This document shows positions 28,449 through 38,940 of a stretch of 64,000 nt of DNA, one piece after another. This DNA comes from Marinobacter sp. 1-4A (lineage in GTDB: Bacteria; Pseudomonadota; Gammaproteobacteria; Pseudomonadales; Oleiphilaceae): assembly GCF_016597725.1 (NCBI RefSeq), contig NZ_VCGY01000001.1, positions 372,001-436,000 of the forward strand. Direction: 5' to 3'. The notes beneath the pieces are model-generated. The model did not search any database and was not told the DNA's origin. It saw nothing but the letters and a program-made list of their open reading frames with translations. A program made the translations under genes and the position numbers. How positions within the stretch are numbered: the stretch's first letter is position 1; each line of letters opens with the position of its first letter.

Positions 28449-28744
28449 ATGTTATGAAGGACTATTCGGAAAAGCGCGATTTTCATCGCATGCAAGTTGA
28501 GTCAGACATCGAAATCACGGACAGCAAAGGCAAAACATTTTCAGGCACCTGCAAAGACCTAAGCGCGACGGGAATGCAGTTGCTTGTAAAGCAACCGGTA
28601 ATGGTTGGAGAGGAGCTGAGAACCGTGCTTCACCCGAGCAGCGATCAATTCCCTCCACTTGAGACGATCTGCGAGGTAATACGGTGCGAACCAGAGGGTG
28701 ACGGCTTTTTGTTGGGAACCAACATCAGCGAAGTCACCCGCTAG
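28445..28744 (+). CDS. PilZ-domain protein
   Basis: A 96- to 99-residue single-domain protein. It keeps both c-di-GMP binding motifs: RDFHR near residue 12 (RxxxR) and DLSATG near residue 39 (DxSxxG). So it is expected to bind c-di-GMP. A GTG at 28445 overlaps the previous stop; ATG 28454 is the other possible start. Co-transcription with the SH3 protein is likely. Confidence 0.88.
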   Translation: MNVMKDYSEKRDFHRMQVESDIEITDSKGKTFSGTCKDLSATGMQLLVKQPVMVGEELRTVLHPSSDQFPPLETICEVIRCEPEGDGFLLGTNISEVTR

Positions 28745-28773
28745 CTTCTTGCTTTAACAGGATCTAATAAAAG

Positions 28774-29253
28774 CTAAACCAAAGGCTTTTCTGACACCAG
28801 AATCCCGTTATTGTCAGCGTATACATAGTGACCCGGGCGGAAGGTCACTCCGTGGAAGGTTACCGGCACATCCAAATCGCCTAGGCCACGCTTTTCGCTT
28901 TTGCGAGGATAGGTCGCCAGCGCCTGAACCCCAAGATCTGTTTTCCCGATCTCGTCGACGTCCCGCACGCAGCCGTAGATGATCAGGCCAGCCCAGCCGT
29001 TACTGGCAGCCTTCTCGGCTAGCATATCGCCCAATAGCGCGTGGCGCATTGAACCGCCTCCGTCCACCACCATCACGCGACCTTTTCCCGGCAGACCGAC
29101 TTGCTCCTTCACCACCGAGTTGTCTTCAAAGCACTTCACAGTGACGATTTCGCCACCGAACGCCTTTATCCCGCCGTAGTTATTGAAGCCGGGCGCAGCC
29201 ACCTCAACTTCCGGAAACTCGTCACACAGATCCGGGGTAATAATTGTTGCCAC
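28774..29253 (-). CDS. rraA: ribonuclease E activity regulator RraA
   Basis: A 159-residue trimeric protein that binds RNase E and modulates its activity. Family segments seen: [29 protein letters not shown], and GCVRDVDEI. The GTG at 29253 has AAGGAGAG seven bases upstream and gives the normal length; the open frame running back to 29358 lies in ppsA. It follows ppsA by about 31 bp, so the two are likely one transcript. Related aldolases share the fold. Confidence 0.93.
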   Translation of the reverse strand: MATIITPDLCDEFPEVEVAAPGFNNYGGIKAFGGEIVTVKCFEDNSVVKEQVGLPGKGRVMVVDGGGSMRHALLGDMLAEKAASNGWAGLIIYGCVRDVDEIGKTDLGVQALATYPRKSEKRGLGDLDVPVTFHGVTFRPGHYVYADNNGILVSEKPLV

Positions 29254-29284
29254 CTTATCGCTCTCCTTATGTGCAGAAGTGAAC

Positions 29285-31657
29285 TCAGTCGATTTTTTCG
29301 TCAGCCAAAAAGAACCAGGTATCCAGAACCGAATCCGGGTTGAGCGATACGGTATCAATACCCTGATCCATCAACCATTTTGCAAGATCCGGATGATCAG
29401 ATGGCCCCTGACCGCAAATACCAATGTACTTACCCGCCTTTTTGCACGCCTGAATAGCGTTAGACAGAAGGATTTTTACGGCCTCATCGCGCTCATCGAA
29501 CAAATGCGCAATGATGCCCGAATCGCGATCGAGGCCGAGGGTTAGCTGGGTCAGATCGTTGGAGCCGATGGAGAAGCCATCAAAGTGCTCAAGGAATTTC
29601 TCCGCCAGCAAAGCATTGCCCGGCAACTCGCACATCATGATCACACGCAGGCCATTTTCGCCACGTTTGAGGCCGTTTTCAGCCAGTAAGTTGACCACTT
29701 GCTCTGCTTCGCCCACGGTGCGTACAAAGGGCACCATAATCTCAACGTTGGTCAGGCCCATTTCATTGCGCACTCGCTTGAGAGCACGACACTCAAGCTC
29801 GAAACAGTCACGGAAAGTTTCAGAGATATAGCGAGAGGCTCCACGGAAGCCCAACATCGGGTTTTCTTCATCTGGCTCGTATAGGGTGCCACCAATCAGG
29901 TTGGCGTACTCGTTGGATTTGAAGTCAGACAGGCGCACTATGACCTTCTTCGGCGAAAATGCGGCGGCCAGAGTGGAAATCCCTTCAACCAGCTTATCTA
30001 CATAGAAATCAACCGGTGAGCTGTAACCAGAGATGCGCTTTTCTACCGTTTGCTTGATGTCGCGGGGAAGGCCCTCAAAATTCAAAAGTGCCTTTGGGTG
30101 CACACCAATCATGCGGTTAATAATAAATTCAAGCCGTGCCAAGCCAACACCTTCGTTGGGCAGCGACTGAAAATCAAAGGCGCGATCCGGGTTACCCACG
30201 TTCATCATAATCTTGAACGGAATATTGGGCATGGAGTCTACAGTGTTTTCACGCAGCTCAAAGTCCAGCGCACCCTCGTAAATCAAGCCGGTATCACCTT
30301 CAGCACAGGACACCGTAACCTCTTGGCCGTCGTTCAATATCTCTGTCGCATCACCACAGCCCACAACCGCCGGGATTCCAAGCTCCCGTGCAATGATCGC
30401 TGCGTGGCAGGTACGGCCACCTCTATCGGTAATAATCGCGGATGCACGCTTCATAACAGGTTCCCAATCCGGATCTGTCATGTCAGTTACCAGTACATCA
30501 CCATCTTGTACGCGGTCCATTTCCTTAATGCTGGTGATGATCTTGACTGGGCCAGCACCAATTTTGTGACCAATACTACGGCCTTCCACCAGCACTGTGC
30601 CGGTTTCATTGAGTAAGTAGCGCTCCATAACATTGGCTGACGCCCGGCTCTTAACCGTTTCCGGACGGGCCTGCACGATGTAGATTTTGCCATCGTCGCC
30701 ATCTTTGGCCCACTCGATGTCCATCGGCCTTTTGTAATGCTTCTCGATGATCATGGCTTGCTTGGCAAGCTCTTCCACTTCTGCATCGGAAATGCAGAAC
30801 CGGCCGCGCTCTTCCGGGTCTACCTTAACGGTCTCCACTAGCTGGCCGGTGCTCGGCTCCGAGTGGTAAATCATTTTGATGGCTTTGCTACCCAGGTTAC
30901 GACGCAATACAGCGGGTCGGCCCGCCGCTAGGGTCGGCTTGTGGACATAGAATTCATCCGGGTTAACTGCTCCCTGAACCACTGTTTCACCAAGTCCGTA
31001 GGAGCCGGTGATAAACACAACATCGCGGAAACCTGACTCTGTATCCAGCGTGAACATGACACCGCTGGAAGCGGTTTCACTGCGCACCATTTTCTGGATG
31101 CCGGCAGACAAAGCCACAAGCTTGTGATCGAAACCGTGATGAACACGGTAAGAAATGGCGCGGTCATTAAACAGAGAGGCAAAAACCTCTTTCACCGAGG
31201 TGCGTACCTGCTCAAGCCCAACCACATTCAGAAAGGTTTCCTGCTGACCTGCGAAGGACGCATCCGGCAGATCTTCGGCGGTTGCGGAGGAGCGCACAGC
31301 CACGGCCATTTTATCGTTGCCGTTGAGCATTTGGCTGTAAGCTTCTTTAAGAGCAACTTCCAGCGCATCCGGGAAGGGTGTGTCGATAATCCACTGACGT
31401 ATTTTGGCGCCAACACGGGCAAGCTCGTTCACGTCGTTAATATCGAGACTGTCGAGGAGGTTATCGATTTTATCCTTTAGGCCATCTTTGGCCAGAAACT
31501 CACGATAAGCATGGGCGGTGGTAGCGAAACCACCGGGAACGGTCACACCAGCGTTGGCGAGATTACTGATCATTTCACCGAGGGAGGCGTTTTTTCCACC
31601 TACCCGGTCAACATCGGACATTCCCAGATGATCAAACCAGATTATGTAATCTTCCAA
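29285..31657 (-). CDS. ppsA: phosphoenolpyruvate synthase
   Basis: Converts pyruvate, ATP and water to PEP, AMP and phosphate for gluconeogenesis. The 790-residue protein has the ATP-binding domain at the N-terminus ([14 protein letters not shown]), the phospho-His domain with the catalytic His near residue 418 ([17 protein letters not shown]) and the C-terminal PEP barrel ([14 protein letters not shown], with active-site Cys in ICGQGPSD). The start is TTG 31657, with GAGGGAG upstream. It is divergent from its regulator ppsR. Confidence 0.97.
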   Translation of the reverse strand: MEDYIIWFDHLGMSDVDRVGGKNASLGEMISNLANAGVTVPGGFATTAHAYREFLAKDGLKDKIDNLLDSLDINDVNELARVGAKIRQWIIDTPFPDALEVALKEAYSQMLNGNDKMAVAVRSSATAEDLPDASFAGQQETFLNVVGLEQVRTSVKEVFASLFNDRAISYRVHHGFDHKLVALSAGIQKMVRSETASSGVMFTLDTESGFRDVVFITGSYGLGETVVQGAVNPDEFYVHKPTLAAGRPAVLRRNLGSKAIKMIYHSEPSTGQLVETVKVDPEERGRFCISDAEVEELAKQAMIIEKHYKRPMDIEWAKDGDDGKIYIVQARPETVKSRASANVMERYLLNETGTVLVEGRSIGHKIGAGPVKIITSIKEMDRVQDGDVLVTDMTDPDWEPVMKRASAIITDRGGRTCHAAIIARELGIPAVVGCGDATEILNDGQEVTVSCAEGDTGLIYEGALDFELRENTVDSMPNIPFKIMMNVGNPDRAFDFQSLPNEGVGLARLEFIINRMIGVHPKALLNFEGLPRDIKQTVEKRISGYSSPVDFYVDKLVEGISTLAAAFSPKKVIVRLSDFKSNEYANLIGGTLYEPDEENPMLGFRGASRYISETFRDCFELECRALKRVRNEMGLTNVEIMVPFVRTVGEAEQVVNLLAENGLKRGENGLRVIMMCELPGNALLAEKFLEHFDGFSIGSNDLTQLTLGLDRDSGIIAHLFDERDEAVKILLSNAIQACKKAGKYIGICGQGPSDHPDLAKWLMDQGIDTVSLNPDSVLDTWFFLADEKID

Positions 31658-31880
31658 AGCGTGTCTCCCTCTAATCTGTATGGCAAAGAATAAAACCGGG
31701 CTAGTGGTATCAAGTATTAAATGCGGACAACAACCACTGCGGAGTCTCGAACTTGGCGTGTATGATACTGTAACCTTCGGAATTTACCTAGGGAGCCTCC
31801 GAGAAAGTACACTCTACTTACTCGTGTCGGCCAAACAAAAACGCCCTGAAATTCGCCCCATACGGAACCGGAAAACCACC

Positions 31881-32696
31881 ATGAAACGCACAGCCTTCTT
31901 TATTTCCGACGGCACCGGCCTTACCGCCGAGGCTCTTGGGCACAGCCTTTTAGCCCAGTTCGAAAAAATCGAATTCGAGAGAGTTACCGTACCCTATATT
32001 GACGATGTTGAAAAAGCCCGAAATATGGTCAAACGCATTAACAGTGCGGCTGAATATGATGGCGCCCGCCCTCTGGTATTCGACACCATAGTGGACAGCA
32101 CGATTCGGGAAATCATTTCAGATGCGCAAGGCTTTATGGTTGATATCTTCGGAACGTTCCTTAGCCCTCTTGAGCAGGAACTGGAGTCGTCTTCGTCATA
32201 TTCTGTTGGCAAATCCCACGCTATCAATAACGAAGGCGTGTACGAACGGCGCATACACGCCGTGAACTTTGCATTGGATAACGATGATGGCGCACGCACA
32301 CGACACTATGATGAAGCAGACCTGATTCTGGTGGGCGCGTCCCGAAGTGGTAAAACCCCCACTTGCCTGTATCTAGCGCTTCAATATGGCGTAAAAGCAG
32401 CCAATTACCCGATTACCGAAGAAGATCTTCTGGATCAGCAAATGCCCAAAGCGCTTCGTCCCCATAAGGAAAAGATCTTCGGCCTAACAATCGAGCCCGA
32501 ACGATTGGCTACCATACGTAACGAGCGGCGGCCCAACTCACGTTATTCGTCCATCCAGCAGTGCATGCACGAGATCGAAGAAATAGAGCTTATGTACCGG
32601 AGGGAGCGCATTCCGTTTCTAAATACCACAGCGTATTCTGTTGAAGAAATTTCAACACGCATCATGGTTTCCACAGGCCTGAAGCGGAACCGCTAA
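31881..32696 (+). CDS. ppsR: PEP synthase regulatory protein (kinase/pyrophosphorylase, DUF299)
   Basis: A 271-residue bifunctional regulator: it inactivates PpsA by ADP-dependent threonine phosphorylation and reactivates it by phosphate-dependent dephosphorylation. The start [20 protein letters not shown] is typical, and the nucleotide loop [10 protein letters not shown] lies near residues 152-161. ATG 31881 is chosen; the open frame back to 31680 covers the divergent promoter region. It converges on the M16C peptidase gene. Confidence 0.95.
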   Translation: MKRTAFFISDGTGLTAEALGHSLLAQFEKIEFERVTVPYIDDVEKARNMVKRINSAAEYDGARPLVFDTIVDSTIREIISDAQGFMVDIFGTFLSPLEQELESSSSYSVGKSHAINNEGVYERRIHAVNFALDNDDGARTRHYDEADLILVGASRSGKTPTCLYLALQYGVKAANYPITEEDLLDQQMPKALRPHKEKIFGLTIEPERLATIRNERRPNSRYSSIQQCMHEIEEIELMYRRERIPFLNTTAYSVEEISTRIMVSTGLKRNR

Positions 32697-32715
32697 AGCG
32701 TAACCGGCTGGGCAT

Positions 32716-32743
32716 GCAGGCAGGCCCTTACCGGCCCGCCTGC
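32716..32743 (-). terminator. stem-loop after the M16C peptidase gene
   Basis: An 11-bp stem around a 6-nt loop, with one position that pairs as G.U only on the minus strand. It lies between convergent stops (ppsR 32696, peptidase 32752). It lacks a T run, so it may be a transcript-end stabiliser and not a true terminator. Confidence 0.45.
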
Positions 32744-32751
32744 ACTGCAAC

Positions 32752-35676
32752 TTACAACTCCTGAATAGCCAGCCCTAGCCCTTCAACCAGAGCGCGGTTT
32801 TCCGGGCCGGTTACCACCGCTGTGCTTGCCTTTTCAGGCACAAGCCAAATTGCTGCTACGCGCTTGAGATCGTCAAGCGTCACTGACAACACCCGCTCGC
32901 GGAAGCGCGCACGCTGCTCCGGGCTGCGCCCAAACAACTTGTTGTGGAAAGCATGGCGTGCAGCACCAGCAGGCGAACGTGGCCGATCCAGCTGGCCGAT
33001 TACTCCCAGAATAGACTCTTCCAGCTCTTGATACTCATGCTCCGTTTCCTGAAGCCACACCAGCGCCTTGTCGAAATCATCAAGGGTGTCCGCCAGGCGC
33101 GGATCACGATAAGAGAAAAAGCGGAAATTGCCATTCACACTGTCCTGAGACGCGCCGCCACCATAAGCACCGCCCTTCTCTCGGATTGCCCTATGCAAAT
33201 AACCATTGCGCAAAAAACCACCAAGTACGGTAAGTGCAGCCGCATCCGGGTGATCAACGGGAACCGTGCTGTAGGCTCGCGCACAAAAGTTTACCTGAGT
33301 GGATGTAAGCCATGCTTCGCGGGTTTCAAAGTTCACCGGCTCCATCGTCCAGCGGGATGATTCATCGCCTGCATCGCCTTGCCAGCATGATTTGAGGTCG
33401 TCGATCAATGCGGGAAGCTGCTCTTCTTCGCCAATAACCAGAAACTCGCGAGCCTGCTGACGAATCCTGTCGTGCAGATTTGCCAGCTTGCGGCAGAAGG
33501 CTTCAAGTGCAGCTGGGTCTTTCAGGGACTGATCCAGCTCTTTGGTGCCACGAATTCCGGCCAAACCGCCCAGACGGAAAGATAGCCACGCCCCCGGGCT
33601 TGAGCCCTGAGCCGCAGCACCCATGGCCAGAGCATGACCGCTACCCGTTACCGCCTGCTCCCTGCGAGCGCGAATTTGGGAAATAATTTCCCGAATGCGA
33701 TCGTGTTCGTCGAAACGGGCACTGGTATAAACGTCACGAAGCAACGTCGTCAGAGCCGTTCGGTTACGGGCTAGCGCTTTACCGCTGAAGATCATAAAGC
33801 CAGACAGGGTCTGGACATCGTCAATACGGCCTTTGGCGGTAAAAGATGCGCCAATGCCGCCGGATTCTGCCGAGATCCGATCCTGCATCTGTAGATAATC
33901 CAAGTCACCGCAGCCAACTTCGGAGATCAGCGCGCCGTAATACGGCAGGAGCAAAAGCTCGTCTTCAGTCAAGTCTGGCAGGGGCAGTACAATCTGTTCA
34001 TAAATCAGCCCGTTGGTGCCACGAGCATAAACCGTTGCTGAAATGTCACCATCAAAGCGGGCATCCGGCTCTGGCATCTGCAATGGAACGTCCGTCAGAT
34101 CCACTTTTGGCAAGATGGAATCGTCATCCTTGCGCATCTGGCGCTCTTCCAAGGCTTTCGCACGCTCAACAATGTGAGAGACTTCTTCGCTTGTAAGCTC
34201 AGCTTTGCGTTTCGCAAGAGCTTCACGAATAGCTTGCTGGCGTCGCGCGTCCAACTTGTCGTCCGGGCGCAGAGTGAGCGTAACCCGGTGCGGGTTATCC
34301 AGCAATTTGCGACGAATCAGATCCGGAATGTATTGCGGATCACGAATTTTTTCGCGCAGAGACGCAAGAACCGGCTCTAGATCCAGAAGTTCAACCGGAT
34401 CCCCACCATGGACCATGGGAGCTATGGCACTCATGATCAGTTGCAGGCCATAAGGGAAGCTGTCCCCGGCGATCTCCCGCTGATGCAGTTCAAGCTGGTG
34501 AAGGATGGCTTCCAGACGCTCTTCACTGACACCTTCTTCAACCACTTTCTGAAGCGTGCCCTCAATCAGGGCCTCAAGATCTCTCTGCTTCTCCGGCTCA
34601 CTCCCTTCAATGCCGCAAACAAACGTCATTTCCCGGTTGGAGTCTTCCAGCCCACACATGGGCGAAGGCGCACGACCAATATCAGTTGTCTCCAGCGCGC
34701 GCATTAGAGGTGATGCACTGTTTTCCAGCAGTACAGACGACAACAATTGGCCTTCCAGATTCTCTTGCAGGTCAAAACTATGGCCCAGCAGCCAACCCAT
34801 AACAATGTGGGTTTTATCGGCCGTGCCTTCTCCCTCGTTCACGCCATAGCCCTGCTCCACACGCAGGGGCGCAAACATGCGCTTTTCATCGCGTACGGGC
34901 AGTTCAATGTCCAGTTTGTCGAAGCGCTTGAGAGCCAACTCTTCAAACCGTTCGTGGTGTTCGTGGGCTGGAATGTTGCCGTAAGTGGCAAAGATGGCGT
35001 TACTTGGATGGTAATGGTGCTTATAGAACCGAATAAGGTCGTCATAGCTCAAATCAACAATATGATCCGGCTCTCCGCCACTGTTGTAGTGGTAGGTTGT
35101 CGTCGGGAACAGGTGGCTGCTCAGATTCTGCCAAAGTTGAGAGGTTGCCGAACTCATGGCGCCTTTCATTTCGTTGTAAACAACGCCCTTGTATACCAGA
35201 TCTGTGTTTGGATCATCCGGCTTCTCAAACTCCAGCCGATGCCCTTCCTGAGCGAAGTCTAGCGGGTCTAGTTTGGAGAAAAACACCGAATCCAGATAAA
35301 CCGATAACAGGTTATCAAAATCCTTTCGATTCATGCTGGCAAAGGGGTAAGCCGTCCAGTCGCTGCTCGTAAACGCATTCATAAAGGTGTTCAAAGAGCG
35401 GCGGATCATCATAAAAAAAGGATCGCGAACCGGGTAACGCTCACTACCACACAACGCCGTATGTTCAAGAATATGGGCAACGCCGGTAGAATCCATGGGG
35501 AAGGTTCTTAGCGCCACAAAAAACACGTTTTCATCGTTATCCGCCGCGAGGTGGAGATGGCGGGCACCGGTTTTTCTATGGCGATACTCTTCTACGTTAA
35601 GATTAAGCGTATCAATCCGGTGACTGCGAAGCTTCTCAAAAGCCGGATGGGTTGCGTTATCGATCACTGCAGCCAT
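32752..35676 (-). CDS. M16C insulinase-type metallopeptidase (presequence protease-like)
   Basis: A 974-residue zinc peptidase of the PreP/Cym1 branch. The inverted zinc motif HILEH is at residues 68-72, with the third ligand Glu in VVYNEMKGAM and the Arg/Tyr-type pair in the C-terminal half (GGAYGGGAS). PreP enzymes degrade short unfolded peptides in a closed chamber. There is no signal peptide, so it is probably cytoplasmic. It is a single-gene unit. Confidence 0.93.
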   Translation of the reverse strand: MAAVIDNATHPAFEKLRSHRIDTLNLNVEEYRHRKTGARHLHLAADNDENVFFVALRTFPMDSTGVAHILEHTALCGSERYPVRDPFFMMIRRSLNTFMNAFTSSDWTAYPFASMNRKDFDNLLSVYLDSVFFSKLDPLDFAQEGHRLEFEKPDDPNTDLVYKGVVYNEMKGAMSSATSQLWQNLSSHLFPTTTYHYNSGGEPDHIVDLSYDDLIRFYKHHYHPSNAIFATYGNIPAHEHHERFEELALKRFDKLDIELPVRDEKRMFAPLRVEQGYGVNEGEGTADKTHIVMGWLLGHSFDLQENLEGQLLSSVLLENSASPLMRALETTDIGRAPSPMCGLEDSNREMTFVCGIEGSEPEKQRDLEALIEGTLQKVVEEGVSEERLEAILHQLELHQREIAGDSFPYGLQLIMSAIAPMVHGGDPVELLDLEPVLASLREKIRDPQYIPDLIRRKLLDNPHRVTLTLRPDDKLDARRQQAIREALAKRKAELTSEEVSHIVERAKALEERQMRKDDDSILPKVDLTDVPLQMPEPDARFDGDISATVYARGTNGLIYEQIVLPLPDLTEDELLLLPYYGALISEVGCGDLDYLQMQDRISAESGGIGASFTAKGRIDDVQTLSGFMIFSGKALARNRTALTTLLRDVYTSARFDEHDRIREIISQIRARREQAVTGSGHALAMGAAAQGSSPGAWLSFRLGGLAGIRGTKELDQSLKDPAALEAFCRKLANLHDRIRQQAREFLVIGEEEQLPALIDDLKSCWQGDAGDESSRWTMEPVNFETREAWLTSTQVNFCARAYSTVPVDHPDAAALTVLGGFLRNGYLHRAIREKGGAYGGGASQDSVNGNFRFFSYRDPRLADTLDDFDKALVWLQETEHEYQELEESILGVIGQLDRPRSPAGAARHAFHNKLFGRSPEQRARFRERVLSVTLDDLKRVAAIWLVPEKASTAVVTGPENRALVEGLGLAIQEL

Positions 35677-35778
35677 TCAAACTATCCTATCTTTAAATAA
35701 TTGGAGAATGACAGGGTAACACGTACTATCAGTTATCCTGTATCCGTCACCCCAGCGATAAAGGCATCTAACAGGAAT

Positions 35779-36240
35779 ATGAGCACATCGTCAGGCCCAG
35801 CAAATGCCAATCAGGCTCCCGAAGTCGCCGCCTACTGGGCAGAGCGCCGCCGGTATCTTGAACGCATCCGGAAATCCCCCGAGGTGCGGCAGCGCTTTTG
35901 GCGGGAAGTAGCTATCTATTTTGCGCGCCGCCTACTTTGGTCTTTCGGGTTCTTTCCAATCTTCATGGCTTTTTGGGTGCCTTTGGTGCTGTCCAGTTTC
36001 AACCCTGTTGTATTGGCTTCCGATTTGATCCCCCTGCTTCAGGATTTTGTAAGCGCCAACCCAGAGGTTCAAGCCACAACACTTAGCACCGTGGCCATTG
36101 CTTGGGTGTCGGTCGGCTTTTTCTTTCTGATTTTTGATTTTGTTCTTACACCGTTCAGGTCGCCTTACGAATATGAAGCCGACGTCTACATGAGGGCGTG
36201 GGAGCAGCTTAATCATGAACAACTTCCGGACAAAGTGTGA
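35779..36240 (+). CDS. small two-helix membrane protein, function unknown
   Basis: A 153-residue protein with a basic amphipathic stretch (AERRRYLERIRKSPEVRQRF) followed by two transmembrane helices, about residues 53-75 and 102-126, and an acidic tail. I do not recognise a family. ATG 35779 has AGGA just upstream at short spacing; an open frame to TTG 35701 would overlap the promoter region of the divergent peptidase. Neighbour genes give no clue. Confidence 0.65.
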   Translation: MSTSSGPANANQAPEVAAYWAERRRYLERIRKSPEVRQRFWREVAIYFARRLLWSFGFFPIFMAFWVPLVLSSFNPVVLASDLIPLLQDFVSANPEVQATTLSTVAIAWVSVGFFFLIFDFVLTPFRSPYEYEADVYMRAWEQLNHEQLPDKV

Positions 36241-36353
36241 TTTGGCCAGCATTCTCGCCAACTTCAAGCACTTTCAGTTACATATCTCCGCTCTCGCTGG
36301 GTAAGATGAATCTGCTACCGAATTCGTAGATTGCAGGATTAAGAGGTTCCGCC

Positions 36354-37781
36354 ATGGTCGATTTCAGACCACTTTTGTTTTTGAATGCTCTGGCTCTTAT
36401 GCTTCTGGTAACCGCCGGTTTCGCTGCTGTTCGTAGCGACCTGCCAGTCTCAGACGTTACCCAGAATACCGCGCAGCATGCCCCGGCCACACAAGAACCT
36501 GAGCCTGTGGAGCAAGACATAACGCCGGAAGTCGTTAGCGAACCGGTTGAGGCAGACAAGCCGGAACCTGTTGCGAAAGCACCAAAGCCAGCGCCAAACA
36601 TTGAAACAATTGTTGAGACGCCTGAACCCGCACCTGAAACTGAAATAGTTGCAGAGGCTCCAGAAGAGGTTGAGGTTTCCCCCGCTCAACCGCCCGTAAA
36701 CGCGGAACCTTTTAGTATTCCCGAACTCCCGGAAGAAACTCTGGTAGTGGCATCAGCAGAGCCGCCAGAGGCTATGACTGCCCAAACCACAGACACGGCC
36801 ATTGCCGAAGCTAAGCCAAAACCCAAGCCAAAACCTGAGCCAGCCCCGAAAACAGGCTCTCTGACCCTGCGCTCGAATGTGGAGGGAGATCAGGTTGAAA
36901 TTAACGGCAAGAACTACGGCGCAACACGCTTGGACTTGGAACTGGCACCCGGCAACTACGATATAACAATCAGCAAAGACGGCTTTAAGCCCTGGCAGCA
37001 AAGTGTTGCTCTCGATGCCGGTAATGAACTGACTCTGGTAGGCAAGCTAGAAGCCTATACCACCGTCAATTACCAGAACGGCAACTGGCGAGGCGGCGTA
37101 AAGACCGGTGACGGAACATACGAAGATAGCGATGGCCTGAGATATGAAGGCCAGTTCGTAGACGGCGCCTTTCACGGAACGGGCACTGCTTGGTACGCGG
37201 ACGGTAGCCGTTACGAAGGTGATTGGGATAATGGCAAACGCGCTGGCGAAGGTGTTTGGCGCGATGCAGATGGCTCGCGCTATACCGGCCAATTCAAAGA
37301 CGATGCTTTTTTTGGTCAGGGCACTCTCACGCTTGCCAATGGTGATATCCTAACCGGAGAGTGGGCACAGGGGCGGCTTAACGGCCATGGCTCGCTGGCA
37401 ACCGCTGACGGCATGCTTTACGTAGGCGGCTTTCGCAACAGCGATTTTCATGGGCGTGGCACTCTAACCTACCCGGATGGCCGCCACTATGAGGGCAGCT
37501 TTTCCAACGGAGTTTTCCACGGCCGCGGCTCGGAAGTTTTCGCCAACGGTAAGAAATACGAAGGCGAGTATGTAGACGGCAAGTTTCACGGAAACGGCTT
37601 GTTGCGCAACCCGAATGGCAGCTCCATCGAGGCGACTTTTCGCTACGGTGAACCCTATGGCCAGGTTCGCCTGACCACCGCGGCCGGTGAAATTTTCACC
37701 GCCCGCACGACAGAGCCCGGCGTTTGTTATCGGGACAAAAGCTACCGGGCGACACAGTGCCCGAAACTGGAAGGCTGGTAG
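36354..37781 (+). CDS. PEGA-domain and MORN-repeat envelope protein
   Basis: A 475-residue exported or membrane-anchored protein. In order: N-terminal hydrophobic segment (residues 6-24), a Pro/Glu/Ala-rich linker (about 30-155), a PEGA domain (about 162-232, with ITISKDGFKPW), then about eight MORN repeats (about 235-450) such as YEGQFVDGAFHGTG and YEGSFSNGVFHGRG, and a short Cys-containing tail. PEGA domains often sit at cell surfaces; MORN repeats bind partners or lipids. GAGG lies before ATG 36354. The receiver-domain gene starts 61 bp later on the same strand. Confidence 0.85.
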   Translation: MVDFRPLLFLNALALMLLVTAGFAAVRSDLPVSDVTQNTAQHAPATQEPEPVEQDITPEVVSEPVEADKPEPVAKAPKPAPNIETIVETPEPAPETEIVAEAPEEVEVSPAQPPVNAEPFSIPELPEETLVVASAEPPEAMTAQTTDTAIAEAKPKPKPKPEPAPKTGSLTLRSNVEGDQVEINGKNYGATRLDLELAPGNYDITISKDGFKPWQQSVALDAGNELTLVGKLEAYTTVNYQNGNWRGGVKTGDGTYEDSDGLRYEGQFVDGAFHGTGTAWYADGSRYEGDWDNGKRAGEGVWRDADGSRYTGQFKDDAFFGQGTLTLANGDILTGEWAQGRLNGHGSLATADGMLYVGGFRNSDFHGRGTLTYPDGRHYEGSFSNGVFHGRGSEVFANGKKYEGEYVDGKFHGNGLLRNPNGSSIEATFRYGEPYGQVRLTTAAGEIFTARTTEPGVCYRDKSYRATQCPKLEGW

Positions 37782-37842
37782 CTGTAGCAGTAAAACCAGC
37801 CCGATAACCAACGCGATTGATGTAACAGCTTGAGGTAGTAAG

Positions 37843-38940
37843 ATGGCGATCAAGAATGCTCTTCTGGTGGATGACTCTAAGGTGGCCAGGTTTGCGCTGA
37901 GCAAACTGCTAGAAAGCCGCGACATGAACGTCAATATGGCGGGCTCTGCGGAAGAAGCCTTGGATTTCCTCAATAGCAACGAACATCCAGACGTCATCTT
38001 CATGGATCACCTGATGCCTGGTATGAACGGCGTAGAAGCTACCAAGGCCATCAAAAGCAATCCCGACACGGCCAGCATACCCATCATTATGTGCACGTCT
38101 CAAAAATCCTCTTCGTTCACTAAAGAAGCGAAGAATTTCGGGGTTTACAATATTCTGACTAAGCCAACCCAGCCTGATGGCCTTGGCTTGGTTCTCGAGC
38201 AGCTGGCAATTGATGTGAGCGAGGGCGCTCTACCAACCGCGCCTCTTGTTGATTCCGAACCTGAAGCGGAGAGCCTGTTCACAAGCATCCCAGAGGACGC
38301 ATCGCTGGACATGCCTTCACGCCAGACAGAAAGCGAACCAGCTCTTAGTGATAGCAACTCGGCTACTAGTGTCCCGCTTACCAGCGATCTAATCGAACAA
38401 ATTTCCCGATCTGCTGTGAAAACTCACGTGAACAATCGTCTCCACGAACTGCTCAGTTCTTTGTTTGATGAGCAATTCGACCATCTGAAGCGTGCGCTGG
38501 AAGAATCCCGAAGCAAGCAGGAAGCTATGATTGAAGAGCGCTTGGGCGCCATGAGCGGGGTGATAGAAGAGCGCACCCGGAACCTACGCGATGATGTAGC
38601 AGCGGAAGTAAACCTTAATCTGGGGCGCGAACTTGCGAACCTGAAAAAGGAGCTTTCCCGCAGCTCCGGCTTTACCAACGACCATTTGGCCGAGTTGAAG
38701 GATCACATTACCAGCGTACAAACAATCGACACCGAGTTTTGGCAAACCCTGCAATCGGAAGCTATTCAACAAGCCCACGAAATATCACGGGAGACTGCCG
38801 AAGATATTGCCCAACGCACGATCGACTTGTTCGTATCCCAACAGCGTTCTGCTTCCTCCAAGCTCTACACCGTTGGCCTTGCCGTAAGCCTTGGGGTATT
38901 CAGTTTGGGAATCGCCTGGCTTGCAGGCTTGTTTGGTTAA
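37843..38940 (+). CDS. receiver-domain protein with coiled coil and C-terminal membrane anchor
   Basis: A 365-residue protein: a CheY-like receiver domain at residues 1-122 with intact phosphorylation residues (Asp10, Asp11, Asp55, Thr85, Lys107), a Ser/Pro/Glu-rich linker (about 125-185), a long coiled coil (about 190-335) and a single transmembrane helix at the extreme C-terminus ([21 protein letters not shown]). No DNA-binding or enzymatic output domain is present. GAGG precedes ATG 37843. The last 41 bp overlap the converging MobA-like gene. The partner kinase is not in the window. Confidence 0.85.
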   Translation: MAIKNALLVDDSKVARFALSKLLESRDMNVNMAGSAEEALDFLNSNEHPDVIFMDHLMPGMNGVEATKAIKSNPDTASIPIIMCTSQKSSSFTKEAKNFGVYNILTKPTQPDGLGLVLEQLAIDVSEGALPTAPLVDSEPEAESLFTSIPEDASLDMPSRQTESEPALSDSNSATSVPLTSDLIEQISRSAVKTHVNNRLHELLSSLFDEQFDHLKRALEESRSKQEAMIEERLGAMSGVIEERTRNLRDDVAAEVNLNLGRELANLKKELSRSSGFTNDHLAELKDHITSVQTIDTEFWQTLQSEAIQQAHEISRETAEDIAQRTIDLFVSQQRSASSKLYTVGLAVSLGVFSLGIAWLAGLFG

